A program made the position numbers and the translations under genes. Positions 1 to 9,604 of a DNA stretch of 64,000 bases are shown in pieces. A model generated the notes under the pieces. That model had not been told where the DNA came from. It saw nothing but the letters and a program-made list of their open reading frames with translations, and searched no databases. The first letter of the stretch is position 1; each line of letters starts with the position of its first letter. Location of the stretch: the NCBI RefSeq assembly GCF_024758725.1, contig NZ_CP096972.1:3454001-3518000 (forward strand), read 5' to 3'. Origin of the DNA: Sphingomonas sp. SUN039 (GTDB lineage: Bacteria > Pseudomonadota > Alphaproteobacteria > Sphingomonadales > Sphingomonadaceae).

Positions 1-1
1 A

Positions 2-346
2 CACCGTATGTGGACGAAGTGCGAATTTCCCGCGGACGGACCCTATGCCTATATCCAGTCGAACCGCCTGACATGGGCCGACGGCCGCACCGAGGAGCGA
101 AGTTTCGGCGGGGCGTTCCGCAACGGCGTGCTCCGCTGGGACACCCACCGGTTCAGCGGTACCGGCTGGGAAACCCATGGCGGTGTCGTGATGCTCCGCC
201 TCGATCGCAAAGACGTTGCGGATGCCTATTTCACCGAAATGATCGAACTGAGCGCCGACGGCAACAGCCGTGCTCGGACATGGCAATGGTTCGAAGGCGG
301 ACAGCCCGTGCGACGGACGCTCTGCGATGAATGGCGCGTCGCGTAA
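2..346 (+). CDS. Unrecognised protein, 3' part
   Basis: The reading frame is open to the left edge of the window, so this may be the C-terminal part of a longer protein; an internal ATG at 8 would give 112 aa. The sequence is rich in aromatic residues and short polar turns (for example TWADGRTEERSF and ETHGGVVMLRLDRKD), which suggests a beta-rich fold, perhaps a small barrel. I do not recognise the family. It ends about 90 nt before a small possible gene on the same strand. Confidence 0.6.
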   Translation, partial: HRMWTKCEFPADGPYAYIQSNRLTWADGRTEERSFGGAFRNGVLRWDTHRFSGTGWETHGGVVMLRLDRKDVADAYFTEMIELSADGNSRARTWQWFEGGQPVRRTLCDEWRVA

Positions 347-433
347 AATTCGCCGCAGATGAACCGTTGTTCATTGCACGGCCATGTTGTGTCACTAACT
401 GTAACGCTATCGGAACAAGCGGTGGGGGCGAGA

Positions 434-643
434 ATGACGAAGCGCAGGCGGGGATTGGCCGTTATCTTTGCAGCTATTGCTCTGGTTGTCGCTTCGAACA
501 ACGGCGGTGCGCAATTGAAGGTCGCACTCGAGGATCGAGCCGATCCCAATCCGCGTCAGGTTTCGCTGGGCGTCGAACTTGCCGGGCTGTGCCTCGGCGT
601 GGTGATCAGCTGGAGCAACCGCCTTCGCGGCGACGTCGGCTGA
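434..643 (+). CDS. Small hypothetical membrane protein
   Basis: A 69-aa reading frame starts at an ATG preceded by a purine-rich GGGGGCGAGA stretch. The N-terminus is Lys/Arg-rich and followed by a hydrophobic run (VIFAAIALVVA); a second hydrophobic stretch (ELAGLCLGVVISW) lies near the C-terminus. This fits a small inner-membrane or exported protein. No family is recognised. A start at 359 in the same frame is possible but gives an atypical N-terminus. Confidence is limited by the short length and the lack of a recognised homologue. Confidence 0.4.
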   Translation: MTKRRRGLAVIFAAIALVVASNNGGAQLKVALEDRADPNPRQVSLGVELAGLCLGVVISWSNRLRGDVG

Positions 644-674
644 ACACGCGTAGCCGTTTCACAGATGGTCATTG

Positions 675-1370
675 TTACGGCAGGGCGGCAGCCATGTCGT
701 CGAGCGCGAGGCGCAGCAATTCCTCCATGGCGTGGCGGGCGCCCTCCCCATCGTTGGCGGCAATCGCGTCGAACACCGCGATATGTTCGGGCAGGGGATC
801 GCGCGGCAGAGCCACACGCTGCTGCTTGAACCGGGTCGTCCAGCGGACCGCCGCACCGACCGAACTCGCCAGCGATGCCAGCGCGTCGTTATGCGTGGCC
901 TCCAGCACCGAGCGGTGAAATTGCTGGTCGGCTGCCCGGCCGTCCTCGGAGGAAAGGCCGTGATGCGCCATCGATGCCAGCGAATCCTGCATTGCCGCGA
1001 TCTGCGCTTCGGTCCGCCGCTGCGCTGCGAGCGACGCGGCGGCAGGCTCGATAATGCCGCGTAACTCGAACAGGCCTTTGACGAACTGCTCGTCCGGTTC
1101 GCCCGAGAAGGTCCAGGCGAGTACATCGGGATCTAGCAGGGTCCATCGCGCACGGGCCGTGACATGCGTGCCGGCACGCGGTCTGCTTTCGAGCAGCCCT
1201 TTGGCCACGAGAATGCGGATGGCTTCGCGATAGGGGGTGCGCGACACGCCGAGCGCTAACGCCTGTTCGATCTCGCCATCGAGCGCGTCGCCGGGCCGGT
1301 AGGCACCGCTCAGGATCGCGCTGCCCAGCTGGCGGGCAATCGCTTGGTGCAGGCGCTCAGCCCTTGCCAT
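675..1370 (-). CDS. FadR-type GntR transcriptional regulator
   Basis: The 231-aa protein has an N-terminal winged helix-turn-helix (residues about 5-70; recognition region SRTPYREAIRILVAKGLLES) and a C-terminal FCD ligand-binding domain with the usual Asp/His-rich helix (QQFHRSVLEATHNDAL). It is the last gene of the leftward operon after galactose mutarotase, dehydratase and galactose dehydrogenase, 12 nt after the dehydrogenase. By context it probably senses a galactose-pathway intermediate and controls the two divergent galactose operons; the actual effector is inference. Confidence 0.9.
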   Translation of the reverse strand: MARAERLHQAIARQLGSAILSGAYRPGDALDGEIEQALALGVSRTPYREAIRILVAKGLLESRPRAGTHVTARARWTLLDPDVLAWTFSGEPDEQFVKGLFELRGIIEPAAASLAAQRRTEAQIAAMQDSLASMAHHGLSSEDGRAADQQFHRSVLEATHNDALASLASSVGAAVRWTTRFKQQRVALPRDPLPEHIAVFDAIAANDGEGARHAMEELLRLALDDMAAALP

Positions 1371-1382
1371 AGTGTGGAGCGC

Positions 1383-2312
1383 TCATGCGTCGAACGGGGC
1401 GACGATGCGGTTGGTCCCACGCAGGAAAGCGTCGGCGACCAACTGCAATGGGGCGAGATCGACGTCGCTCTTCCCTTCGTCGACCAGCTCGACGAAGCGG
1501 CGGTAAAGACCGGGATATTCGGCTTCGGGTCCGGTGTCCTGAACAACGCCGTCAATCGTGAGCGCATTGCCGCCGTGCGACAGGCATAGCGCTTCGCCAT
1601 CGGCCTCGATCCTTATGTCCCAAGTTTGCGGGCCGGTCTGCCGCCAGTCGAATTCGGCAGCCACCGGCACGCCTCCCGCTGTCGCCATGGCTAGGCGCGC
1701 GGCAATGGGGGCGTGCCGGTTGGCGGGGGTTTCGAGTTCGGCGTCGATCAGGCGCACCGGCTCGCCGATCACTTCGGTCAGGATCGACAGGGCATTGATC
1801 CCGGGGTCGAACACGCCGAAGCCGCCTGCTTCCCAGATCCAGTCCTGCCCCGGATGCCAGTGACGGACATCTTCCTTCCAGGTGATGACAACCTGCTGGA
1901 TCCGGCGTGCGGCGATCCATGCCTTGGCCGTCGCCACTGCCGAAGCATGGCGCGAATGCCACCCGGCAAACAGGGTGGTGCCCCGGTGCGCCGCCAGTGC
2001 CGCCAGCGCTTGTGCCTCGGAAACCGTCGCCCCGGGGGGCTTTTCGAGAAAGACGTGCTTGCCCGCCGCCAGCGCCATGCGTGCCGCGTCGAAGCGTGCC
2101 TGCGGCGGCTGACACAGTACAATTCCATCGAGGCCGGGTTCGCCCGCCAGCATCGCGCCGAGATCGGCATAGTTGACAACACCCTGTGCCGTCGCGTTGC
2201 GGCTGGCGACCGCGACCAGCTCGATCTCCTCGGTCGCGGCAATGGCGGGAAGGTGCTGGTCGCGCGCGATCTTGCCGAGGCCGACCAGCCCGAGGCGGAT
2301 AGGGTGCGTCAT
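1383..2312 (-). CDS. gal: D-galactose 1-dehydrogenase (Gfo/Idh/MocA family)
   Basis: This 309-aa protein begins with a Rossmann motif (GLVGLGKIARDQHLPAI) and carries the family EKP motif (FLEKPPGATVSEA, near residue 95), followed by the Gfo/Idh/MocA C-terminal domain. Such enzymes oxidise D-galactose (and often L-arabinose or D-fucose) to the lactone with NAD(P)+. It is flanked by the sugar-acid dehydratase and the GntR regulator, and lactonase, kinase and aldolase genes lie in the divergent operon, which supports the assignment as the first oxidation step. Cofactor and exact sugar specificity cannot be read from sequence. Confidence 0.82.
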   Translation of the reverse strand: MTHPIRLGLVGLGKIARDQHLPAIAATEEIELVAVASRNATAQGVVNYADLGAMLAGEPGLDGIVLCQPPQARFDAARMALAAGKHVFLEKPPGATVSEAQALAALAAHRGTTLFAGWHSRHASAVATAKAWIAARRIQQVVITWKEDVRHWHPGQDWIWEAGGFGVFDPGINALSILTEVIGEPVRLIDAELETPANRHAPIAARLAMATAGGVPVAAEFDWRQTGPQTWDIRIEADGEALCLSHGGNALTIDGVVQDTGPEAEYPGLYRRFVELVDEGKSDVDLAPLQLVADAFLRGTNRIVAPFDA

Positions 2313-2324
2313 CGTCCGGGCGCG

Positions 2325-4106
2325 CTAATGATTGTCACGCGGCAGGCCGCGGGTCTGCGCGATACGCTGATAGTCTTCGGCACCTTCGAGAATCGCGCCG
2401 GTCTGCAACTGTCCGATGTGCGCGCGCTGGATGGCCTGCCACGGCGTTTGCGAGGCCGGGTAGCGATAGCCGCCTGCCGCTTCGAGCTTTGCCTTGCGCG
2501 CGGCGAGCTCGGCATCGTCGATCAGCACATCGACGGTCCCGCGCTTCAGGTCGATCCGCACCCGGTCGCCGCTCTCTAGCAGCGCCAGTCCGCCGCCTGC
2601 TGCGGCTTCGGGCGAGGCGTTGAGGATCGAGGGCGACCCGCTCGTGCCCGATTGCCGCCCGTCGCCGAGGCAGGGCAGCGCCGCAACCCCCTCACGCAAC
2701 AGATAGGCGGGCGCGCGCATGTTCACGACCTCGGCGGCACCCGGATAGCCGATGGGCCCTGCGCCGCGCATCACCAGCATCGTTGTCGCATCGATGGCGA
2801 ATGTGGGATCGTCGATCCGCGCGTGATAGTCCTCCGGCCCGTCGAACACGATCACCGGCCCCTCGAAGGCATCGGGATCGTCGGGGTTCGACAGATAGCG
2901 CGCGCGGAACTCCGGCGAGATAACACTGGTTTTCATCACCGCACTGTCGAACAAATTGCCCGACAGTACGAGGAAACCGGCGTCGGCCAATATGGGCGTG
3001 GCGAAGGGCCGGATGACCTTTTCGTCTTCGATTGCGACGCCCCGGCAATTGTCGCCAATTGTCTTGCCATTGGCGGTCATCGCATCCTCGCGGATCAGCC
3101 CCTGTTCGATCAGTTGGCTGGTGACAGCGGGCACGCCGCCCGCGTGGTAATAATCCTCGCCCAGATATTCGCCCGCCGGTTGCAAATTGACCAGCAGCGG
3201 CACCTTGTGGCCGTGGTCCTGCCAGTCGCGCAGGTCGAGATCGACGCCCATGTGCCGCGCAATCGCCGCCAGATGGATCGGCGCATTGGTCGAACCACCA
3301 ATGGCCGAATTGACGACGATGGCATTGAGGAACGAGTCGCGCGTCATGATGTCCGACGGCTTCAGGTCTTCGTCGACCATCTCGACAATACGAAGCCCGG
3401 TGCGATACGCATTCTCCTGCCGATCGCGATAGGGCGCGGGGATTGCCGCCGACCCCGGCAGCGACATCCCGAGCACTTCGCACAGCGAATTCATCGTCGT
3501 GGCCGTGCCCATCGTGTTGCAATAGCCGGTCGAAGGGGCGGACGACGCCACCAGCTTTATGAAGCCCGCATCGTCGATTTCGCCCCGGCTGAGCATCTCG
3601 CGTGCCTTCCATACGATGGTGCCGCTGCCGGTACGCTCGCCCTTGTGCCAGCCGTTGAGCATCGGCCCCACCGACAGCGCGATGGCGGGCAGGTTGACCG
3701 TCGCTGCGGCCATCAGACAGGCAGGCGTCGTCTTGTCGCAGCCGATGGTCAGCACCACCCCGTCCAGCGGGTAGCCGTAAAGCACCTCGACCAACCCGAG
3801 ATAAGCCAGGTTGCGGTCGAGCCCCGCTGTCGGGCGCTTGCCGGTTTCCTGGATCGGATGGACCGGAAATTCGATCGGAATGCCGCCCTGCTCGCGGATG
3901 CCGTCTCGCACGCGTTCGGCCAGCACGAGATGGTGGCGGTTGCAGGGGGACAGGTCCGAACCTGTCTGCGCGATGCCGATGATCGGACGCCCCGAGCGCA
4001 GTTCGTCGAGGCTCAGACCGAAGTTCAGATAGCGCTCGAGATAGAGCGCCGTCATGTCGACATTGGCCGGATTGTCGAACCAGGCAGCGGACCGGAGCTT
4101 GGTCAT
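2325..4106 (-). CDS. Sugar-acid dehydratase, IlvD/Edd family (galactonate/L-arabonate type)
   Basis: The 593-aa protein is a full-length IlvD/Edd dehydratase with the iron-sulfur cysteine regions [12 protein letters not shown] (about residue 123) and [11 protein letters not shown] (about 195), and the conserved [13 protein letters not shown] segment. Length and the N-terminus ([10 protein letters not shown]) resemble L-arabonate/D-xylonate/galactonate dehydratases rather than dihydroxy-acid dehydratase. By context it dehydrates galactonate to 2-keto-3-deoxygalactonate. Its ATG overlaps the stop of the upstream mutarotase gene (ATGA), indicating translational coupling. Confidence 0.85.
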   Translation of the reverse strand: MTKLRSAAWFDNPANVDMTALYLERYLNFGLSLDELRSGRPIIGIAQTGSDLSPCNRHHLVLAERVRDGIREQGGIPIEFPVHPIQETGKRPTAGLDRNLAYLGLVEVLYGYPLDGVVLTIGCDKTTPACLMAAATVNLPAIALSVGPMLNGWHKGERTGSGTIVWKAREMLSRGEIDDAGFIKLVASSAPSTGYCNTMGTATTMNSLCEVLGMSLPGSAAIPAPYRDRQENAYRTGLRIVEMVDEDLKPSDIMTRDSFLNAIVVNSAIGGSTNAPIHLAAIARHMGVDLDLRDWQDHGHKVPLLVNLQPAGEYLGEDYYHAGGVPAVTSQLIEQGLIREDAMTANGKTIGDNCRGVAIEDEKVIRPFATPILADAGFLVLSGNLFDSAVMKTSVISPEFRARYLSNPDDPDAFEGPVIVFDGPEDYHARIDDPTFAIDATTMLVMRGAGPIGYPGAAEVVNMRAPAYLLREGVAALPCLGDGRQSGTSGSPSILNASPEAAAGGGLALLESGDRVRIDLKRGTVDVLIDDAELAARKAKLEAAGGYRYPASQTPWQAIQRAHIGQLQTGAILEGAEDYQRIAQTRGLPRDNH

Positions 4107-5251
4107 CAGCGGCTCACGGACACACGGTAGATCATCGCGTGGCGGTACGGCTTGCCGGGGTCGACGCGCGCGGAGCCGAAGGCTGGCTGGTTCGGCGTGT
4201 CTGGAAACTTCTGCGGCTCGAGCGCGATGCCATCGCCCATGCGGTAGAGATGGCCGCCTCTGCCTGCCACCGTCCCGTCGAGAAAATTGCCGGTATAGAG
4301 CTGCACGCCGGGTTCGGTGGTCAGCACCTCGAGCACGCGGCCCGACGCCGGGTCCTCCAGCCGCGCGGCAAGCTGCGGCGTCGCCGTCTGTCCCTTGTCG
4401 AGCACGAAATTATGGTCATAGCCCCGGCCGATCGCGATCTGCGGGTCCTTGCCGTCGCGCACCCCGTCGTCCAGCGCCCGACCGCGCCGGAAATCGAAGA
4501 CGCTGCCCGTAACGTCGCGCAACTCGCCCGTCGGGATCAGCGTCTTGTCGACGGGCGTGAAGCGCGCAGCAGGGATCGTCAGAAGGTGGAGCATCGCCCC
4601 CTGCACCGCCGCTTTGCCGGCCAGGTTGAACAGCGCGTGATTGGTCATGTTGACGACCGTCGGCTTGTCGGTCGTCGCTTCGAATACGATGCCCAGCTCC
4701 CCGCGCTCGTCGAGCGTGTAGGCGACTGTCACGTCGAGATTGCCGGGATAGCCCATCTCGCCGTCGGGGCTCCGGTGAGTCAGCACGACGCGCGCCACCG
4801 GGCCACCAACGACATGTGCCACCGTCCAGTTCGCCCGGTCGAATCCCTGCCCACCGCCATGCAGCGAATTCGGCGCGTTGTTCTTGGGCACGGTATAGGC
4901 CGTTCCGTCGATCTCGAACCGGGCGTTTGCAATGCGGTTGGCCACGCGGCCGATTGTCACGCCGAGATAATCCTGATGCGCCTCATAATCGGAGGGCGTG
5001 TCATGCCCCAGCGTGATTTCGGCAGCATGACCCTGGCGGTCGGGCGCGACCAGCGACTGGAGCGTGGCACCATAAGTCAGGATGCGCGCCGAAACGCCGT
5101 GGGCGTTGCGCAGCGTGATCGCCTCAACTGCGGTTCCGTCCTTCAGCTTCCCCGCCGCCGACCGCTCGGCGCTTGCCCCGTTCGCCGGTCCTGCGGCCAG
5201 CGAAAGCGCCGCTGCTATTCCGGCCATCAGCGCTTTACTCCAACCCGGCAT
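4106..5251 (-). CDS. galM: Aldose 1-epimerase (galactose mutarotase), exported
   Basis: The start at 5251 is chosen because it follows a GAGGGGG ribosome-binding sequence and yields a good signal peptide ([20 protein letters not shown], then ANGASA). The 381-aa protein has the galactose mutarotase fold with the usual His segments ([26 protein letters not shown]) and a C-terminal Glu segment ([13 protein letters not shown]). It interconverts alpha and beta anomers, probably in the periplasm before uptake. It is first in the leftward galactose operon and diverges from the transporter gene. Confidence 0.88.
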   Translation of the reverse strand: MPGWSKALMAGIAAALSLAAGPANGASAERSAAGKLKDGTAVEAITLRNAHGVSARILTYGATLQSLVAPDRQGHAAEITLGHDTPSDYEAHQDYLGVTIGRVANRIANARFEIDGTAYTVPKNNAPNSLHGGGQGFDRANWTVAHVVGGPVARVVLTHRSPDGEMGYPGNLDVTVAYTLDERGELGIVFEATTDKPTVVNMTNHALFNLAGKAAVQGAMLHLLTIPAARFTPVDKTLIPTGELRDVTGSVFDFRRGRALDDGVRDGKDPQIAIGRGYDHNFVLDKGQTATPQLAARLEDPASGRVLEVLTTEPGVQLYTGNFLDGTVAGRGGHLYRMGDGIALEPQKFPDTPNQPAFGSARVDPGKPYRHAMIYRVSVSR

Positions 5252-5333
5252 GGTGCCCCCTCGATCGTGTTGACCCCTTAATGCTGGCGTTATACTCATA
5301 CAAATACAAAATGCGCGAGAGGGAATAGGCGGG
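5252..5333. promoter_or_regulatory. Divergent promoter region of the galactose operons
   Basis: This 82-nt gap separates the divergent mutarotase and transporter genes and must hold both promoters. On the plus strand TTGACC (5270-5275) and TATACT (5291-5296) resemble -35 and -10 boxes with a somewhat short 15-nt spacer. The AT-rich stretch around 5290-5312 (ACTCATACAAATACAAAAT) contrasts with the GC-rich surroundings and may carry the GntR operator. Promoter and operator assignments are inference. Confidence 0.5.
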
Positions 5334-6713
5334 ATGGCGAGCACGGCTGGCGGCACGACGGGAACGCAGGCGTCGAAGGTGGCGACCGCGCTGGTGTTCG
5401 TCACCGCGCTGTTTTTCATCTGGGCGTTCGTTACCAATCTCATCGATCCGCTCGTGAAGAGCATGAAAGTCATCTACACGCTCTCCGATTTCGAAACGCA
5501 GCTCAACCAGTTCGCGTTCTTCATCGCTTACGGCGTGGTTTCGATTCCCGCCGCCTGGTATCTTTCGCGTCGCGGCTATGCGAACTCGATCATCCTCGGG
5601 CTGGTGGGCGTCGTGGCGGGGTGCTTGATCGCCTGGTCGACCAGCCTGTCGCACAGCTTCGTTACCGTGCTCATTGGACTGTTCGTCGCTGCTTCGGGAA
5701 TCACCTTGCTCCAGGTCGCTGCCAACCCGCTGATCGCTTCGATGGGCGACCAGAAGAGTTCGCATTTCCGGCTCAACCTCAGCCAGGCGTTCAACTCGCT
5801 GGGCGCTTACGTCGGCGGCATTTTCGGCGCGAGCTATCTGCTGAAGGGCGACCTTTTCACGAAGGACGTCGTGCTGACCGATGCGCTCAAGGCCGAGGGA
5901 CTGTCCTTCGTCACAGAGGTCTATTTCCTGATCGCGGTGGCGCTCGCCGTGTTCATCTTGGCGATTTATTTCGTGCGCAAAACAATATCGGCGCACGCCC
6001 CGGCGATCCCGCAACACGTCGAATCGCCGCTGTCCGCACTGAAGTCGCGCTGGGCCAATCTCGGCGCGGTGGCGATCTTTCTCTATGTTGGCGCCGAAGT
6101 CTGCGTGATTTCGGGCATGATCTTCTTTCTCGAACAACCGCAGATCCTCAACATCCCGTCGCAGGTCGCGGGCTATATCGCGCCGATCTTCATGCTGCTG
6201 GCAATGGTCGGGCGCTTCGGCGGCAGTGTGCTGCTGCGCCGGATTGCCGCAACGACGATGCTCGGCATCGTGGCTGCAGGCGCATCGATCCTGTGCCTGA
6301 TTGTCATGGCAACCTATGGCACCGCCGCCGCGCCGCTCGGCGGGACGGTGACACTGCCCGGCGGCTTCGTGGCGCCGCTCACGATGGGCTTCGTGCCCGC
6401 GCTCGCCGCGATTTCGCTCGGCCTATTCAACTCCATCATGTTTCCGACGATCTTCACGCTGACGCTCGAGCGGTCGAGCGCTCCGGCCTCGGCCACATCG
6501 GGCCTGATGTGCATGGCGATCTGCGGCGGCGGCTTCATCTCGATCTTGTATGGGGCGGTGATCGATGTCTTTGCGGCGGGCGTTCCCATCGGCGCGCGGT
6601 CGCTGGCGTTCGTGGTGCCGCTGGCGTGCTACGTCTATGTGCTCTGGTTCGCCCGGGCTGCGCGTCACGCGCCAACGCATGCGATCGAAGAAGGTGTCAG
6701 TGCGGGTCACTAG
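5334..6713 (+). CDS. FucP/GluP-type sugar:H+ symporter (MFS)
   Basis: The 459-aa protein is a 12-helix major facilitator of the fucose/glucose/galactose subfamily: the N-terminal helix (TALVFVTALFFIWAFVTNLIDPL) and the FNSLGAYVGGIFG segment with its preceding LNLSQ are typical. It probably imports D-galactose (or another aldose) across the inner membrane. It opens the rightward galactose operon; the next gene begins about 10 nt after its stop. The exact sugar is inferred from the downstream enzymes. Confidence 0.87.
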   Translation: MASTAGGTTGTQASKVATALVFVTALFFIWAFVTNLIDPLVKSMKVIYTLSDFETQLNQFAFFIAYGVVSIPAAWYLSRRGYANSIILGLVGVVAGCLIAWSTSLSHSFVTVLIGLFVAASGITLLQVAANPLIASMGDQKSSHFRLNLSQAFNSLGAYVGGIFGASYLLKGDLFTKDVVLTDALKAEGLSFVTEVYFLIAVALAVFILAIYFVRKTISAHAPAIPQHVESPLSALKSRWANLGAVAIFLYVGAEVCVISGMIFFLEQPQILNIPSQVAGYIAPIFMLLAMVGRFGGSVLLRRIAATTMLGIVAAGASILCLIVMATYGTAAAPLGGTVTLPGGFVAPLTMGFVPALAAISLGLFNSIMFPTIFTLTLERSSAPASATSGLMCMAICGGGFISILYGAVIDVFAAGVPIGARSLAFVVPLACYVYVLWFARAARHAPTHAIEEGVSAGH

Positions 6714-6723
6714 GAGGACTACC

Positions 6724-7839
6724 TTGAAACACGTGCGACTTGCGCTGGTGGCGTTTTCGGCCGCCTTTGCTGCCTCGGCGTCGGCGGCACCTCCGGTCGA
6801 TTGCCCGATGCGCGACGCGCCTTATTCTTCGGCCTCGCCACTGATCGACATCCTGCTCAACCCGCAAGCGAAGGCCGTCGCCGAAAGGGCGTTGCCCGGC
6901 ATCGCCACGCGTCTGCCTGCCCAGCTCATGGGAACAACGCCTCCCAGCTTCGCCGCGATCCTGACGTTGAAAGAAGCATCGGGATTTCTGCGGTTGCCGT
7001 CCGCCGAACTGCCCGCCATCGACCGTGAACTGGCGGCTATCCCGGTCACGATTGCCGACAAGATCGCGCGGTGCTCGCGGTATGACACCGACCCGCCGAA
7101 GCTTGTCATCCCGAGCGGTCGCCCGCGCATCCTGTTGTTCGAAAAGATCAACGGATTTCGCGACGTTCCTTCGGTCGATGCCGCCCATTCTGCGTTTGTC
7201 TCGATGGCAGCGCGCAAGGGCTGGGCACTGGTCACGACGGAAAAGGGCAGTGCCTTCACCCCCGCCATCCTGCGTCAGTTCGATGCGGTGATCTGGAACA
7301 ACATCAGCGGCGACGTGCTCACGCTGATGCAGCGCCGCGCGTTTCAGAGTTACATGGAACAGGGCGGCGGTTTCATCGGCGTGCACGGCTCGGCCGGCGA
7401 TCCGGTTTATTTCTGGGACTGGTATGTAGACACATTGCTCGGGGCGCGGTTCGCCGGGCACCCGATGGCGCCGCAGTTCCAGATTGCGCGCATCAAGATC
7501 GACGACAGCGCCCATCCGGTCGCGCAGGGGTTGCCCGCGACTTGGGACATGAGCGACGAATGGTATTCGTTTAAGAACAACCCGCGCGCGAGCGGATCGC
7601 GCATCATCGCAACGCTCGACGAAACCACGTACAAGCCCGATGGCTTCGGCGGCCAGAATTTGCGGATGGGCGATCACCCGATTGCCTGGAGCCGCTGTGT
7701 CGGCAAGGGGCGCATGTTTTATTCGGCCATCGGCCACCGCCCCGAACGCTATGGCGATCCGATTTACGTGCAAATGCTCGAAAAAGCCGTCGCCTGGGCG
7801 GGGACACGCGACGCCAAGGGGTGCATAGCGCCCAAGTGA
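6724..7839 (+). CDS. Secreted ThuA-domain protein
   Basis: A TTG start at 6724 is chosen because an AGGAGG box lies just upstream and the product begins with a clear signal peptide (LKHVRLALVAFSAAFAASASA). The mature part has a short N-terminal helical region and a ThuA-like, glutamine-amidotransferase-like domain (PRILLFEKINGFRD, GGGFIGVHGSAGD, and GRMFYSAIGHRPERYGDP near the C-terminus). ThuA-like proteins are linked to carbohydrate metabolism but their reaction is mostly unknown. It sits between transporter and lactonase and overlaps the latter by 4 nt, so it probably belongs to the galactose pathway. Confidence 0.8.
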   Translation: MKHVRLALVAFSAAFAASASAAPPVDCPMRDAPYSSASPLIDILLNPQAKAVAERALPGIATRLPAQLMGTTPPSFAAILTLKEASGFLRLPSAELPAIDRELAAIPVTIADKIARCSRYDTDPPKLVIPSGRPRILLFEKINGFRDVPSVDAAHSAFVSMAARKGWALVTTEKGSAFTPAILRQFDAVIWNNISGDVLTLMQRRAFQSYMEQGGGFIGVHGSAGDPVYFWDWYVDTLLGARFAGHPMAPQFQIARIKIDDSAHPVAQGLPATWDMSDEWYSFKNNPRASGSRIIATLDETTYKPDGFGGQNLRMGDHPIAWSRCVGKGRMFYSAIGHRPERYGDPIYVQMLEKAVAWAGTRDAKGCIAPK

Positions 7840-8708
7840 GTATCGACGTTCGTCTTGTTTGGCCTGTTGAAGCGCTGCTCGGCGAAGGGCCGGTTTGGGT
7901 TCCCGATGAAGCGGCATTGCGCTTTGTCGATATCAAGCGCGGGCAGCTGCACCGTTATATGCCTAGGTCGGGGACGCGGGAGACCTTCGACCTGGGCGGG
8001 CAGCCGAGTTTCGTCGTGCTGGCACACGACGGCACGCTGGTAGTAGGAGCGGGCAACCGCATCCTGTCGGTCGGGAGTGACGGCGTCACGCGGGCGGTCG
8101 TCACCGAAATCCAGATGCCTGCGCACAATCGCACCAATGACGCCACAGTCGACGGGCAGGGCCGGTTGTGGTTCGGCACGATGGATGACGAGGAGCGCCG
8201 ACCGACCGGCGCGCTGTGGTGCCTCGATCAGGGGAGTTTGCACCGTATCGGCGGTGAGGCGGTCGTCACCAATGGTCCCGCGATCACCCGCGATGGGCGG
8301 ACGCTCTATCACGTGGACTCGGGAAATCGGAGGATCTGGCGCTATGCGATCGGTGAAGGACCAAGCATCGGCGATCCCGAAATATTCCTGCAACTCACGC
8401 CGCATGACGGCTATCCCGATGGCGTGGTGCTCGACAGCGAAGACTGTTTGTGGGTCGCGCTTTGGGACGGCTGGGGCGTCCGCCGCTATGCGCCCGACGG
8501 GGAGCTGCTGTTGACCGTCGCGTTGCCCTGCGCGCGCGTTACCAAGATCGCGTTCGGCGGCGCGGACCTTCGCACGGCTTATGTCACGACAGCGCGCGTC
8601 GGGCTGGATGCGGCGGCGCTGGCGGCCCAGCCGCTCGCGGGCGGGCTTTTCGCCTTCGACGCGCCGGTGGCGGGCAATGCTCTGCCCGCTGCGGTCTTGC
8701 CGGTATGA
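7836..8708 (+). CDS. SMP-30/gluconolactonase-family sugar lactonase
   Basis: The 290-aa protein is a six-bladed propeller of the SMP-30/regucalcin type, with the metal-binding Glu near the N-terminus (LLGEGPVW) and the conserved segments TNDATVDGQGRLWFGTMDD and HVDSGNRRIWRYA. It should hydrolyse galactonolactone to galactonate. I chose the GTG at 7836 because it overlaps the preceding stop (GTGA); a GTG at 7821 in the same frame is also possible. Its own stop overlaps the ATG of the kinase. Confidence 0.85.
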   Translation: MSIDVRLVWPVEALLGEGPVWVPDEAALRFVDIKRGQLHRYMPRSGTRETFDLGGQPSFVVLAHDGTLVVGAGNRILSVGSDGVTRAVVTEIQMPAHNRTNDATVDGQGRLWFGTMDDEERRPTGALWCLDQGSLHRIGGEAVVTNGPAITRDGRTLYHVDSGNRRIWRYAIGEGPSIGDPEIFLQLTPHDGYPDGVVLDSEDCLWVALWDGWGVRRYAPDGELLLTVALPCARVTKIAFGGADLRTAYVTTARVGLDAAALAAQPLAGGLFAFDAPVAGNALPAAVLPV

Positions 8709-9604
8709 GCTGGCGCGTTCTGGGGGACTGGGGAACAAGCCGCTTGCGTCTCTACCGGGTCGAAGACGGCGAAGTAACCGACCGCTGCGAAGGGCCGGGG
8801 ATCGGGATGCTGACCACCAGCCCCGAGGAGACCTTGCGCGCAACGCTTGCGCCTTGGTGCGGCATGTCCCGCCCGACTGCGATCTACCTGTGCGGCATGG
8901 CGGGGTCGCGCGGCGGCCTGCACGAGATTGCCTATGTCGATTGTCCGGCGGACGTCCGCGACTGGTCGAGCGCGGCACCGATGCTCGCCTTCGACGACAT
9001 CCCGTTGCGGATCGCCCCGGGGCTTGCCTGTGTCGATGCGACGGGTCGGCCCGATGTGATGCGTGGCGAGGAAGCCCAGATTTTCGGCGCCATCGCGCTC
9101 GAAGCGGCGCTCGGACAGGGCAGCTCCTGCTTTGTCCTTCCCGGTACCCACAGCAAATGGGTGACGGTCGAGGGGGGCCGGGTCACGGGATTCCGCACCT
9201 TTCCGACCGGTGAGCTCTTCGCGCTGCTGCGTGACCGTTCGACGCTCCTGCCCGGTGGTTCATACGACTCCGCGGACGAACCGGCGGGATTTGCTGACGG
9301 CCTCGACCGGGCAGCCAGCGGCGGCGGCTTGCTTGGCAGCCTGTTCGAGGCACGGGCAAGCCAGTTGCGCGCCGGGAAATCGCCGGGTTGGGCAGCGGGT
9401 TTCCTCTCGGGGCTGATCATCGGCAACGAGATTGCCGATATGCGGGACGCTGATGGCTTGCCCGACAACGCGCTAATGATCGGTGCGGCCGCGCTCACCG
9501 CCCGCTATGCGACGGCGCTGGCGCGTTTTGGTATCGCGTCGCGGGAAATCGATGGCGATATTACGGTCTTGCGTGGATTGGAGTTGATCGATGCAAACGG
9601 TTGA
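8705..9604 (+). CDS. dgoK: 2-keto-3-deoxygalactonate kinase
   Basis: The 299-aa protein matches the DgoK family in length and motifs: N-terminal phosphate-binding segment ([13 protein letters not shown]), CGMAGSRGG, and [12 protein letters not shown]. It phosphorylates 2-dehydro-3-deoxygalactonate to the 6-phosphate with ATP. The ATG overlaps the lactonase stop (ATGA) and the gene overlaps the aldolase by 14 nt, so lactonase, kinase and aldolase are translationally coupled. Confidence 0.92.
   Translation: MSWRVLGDWGTSRLRLYRVEDGEVTDRCEGPGIGMLTTSPEETLRATLAPWCGMSRPTAIYLCGMAGSRGGLHEIAYVDCPADVRDWSSAAPMLAFDDIPLRIAPGLACVDATGRPDVMRGEEAQIFGAIALEAALGQGSSCFVLPGTHSKWVTVEGGRVTGFRTFPTGELFALLRDRSTLLPGGSYDSADEPAGFADGLDRAASGGGLLGSLFEARASQLRAGKSPGWAAGFLSGLIIGNEIADMRDADGLPDNALMIGAAALTARYATALARFGIASREIDGDITVLRGLELIDANG

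Noticed and set aside
5252-5473. Longer N-terminus for the galactose mutarotase
   Set aside because: It would overlap the transporter gene; the ATG at 5251 has a good ribosome-binding site and signal peptide.
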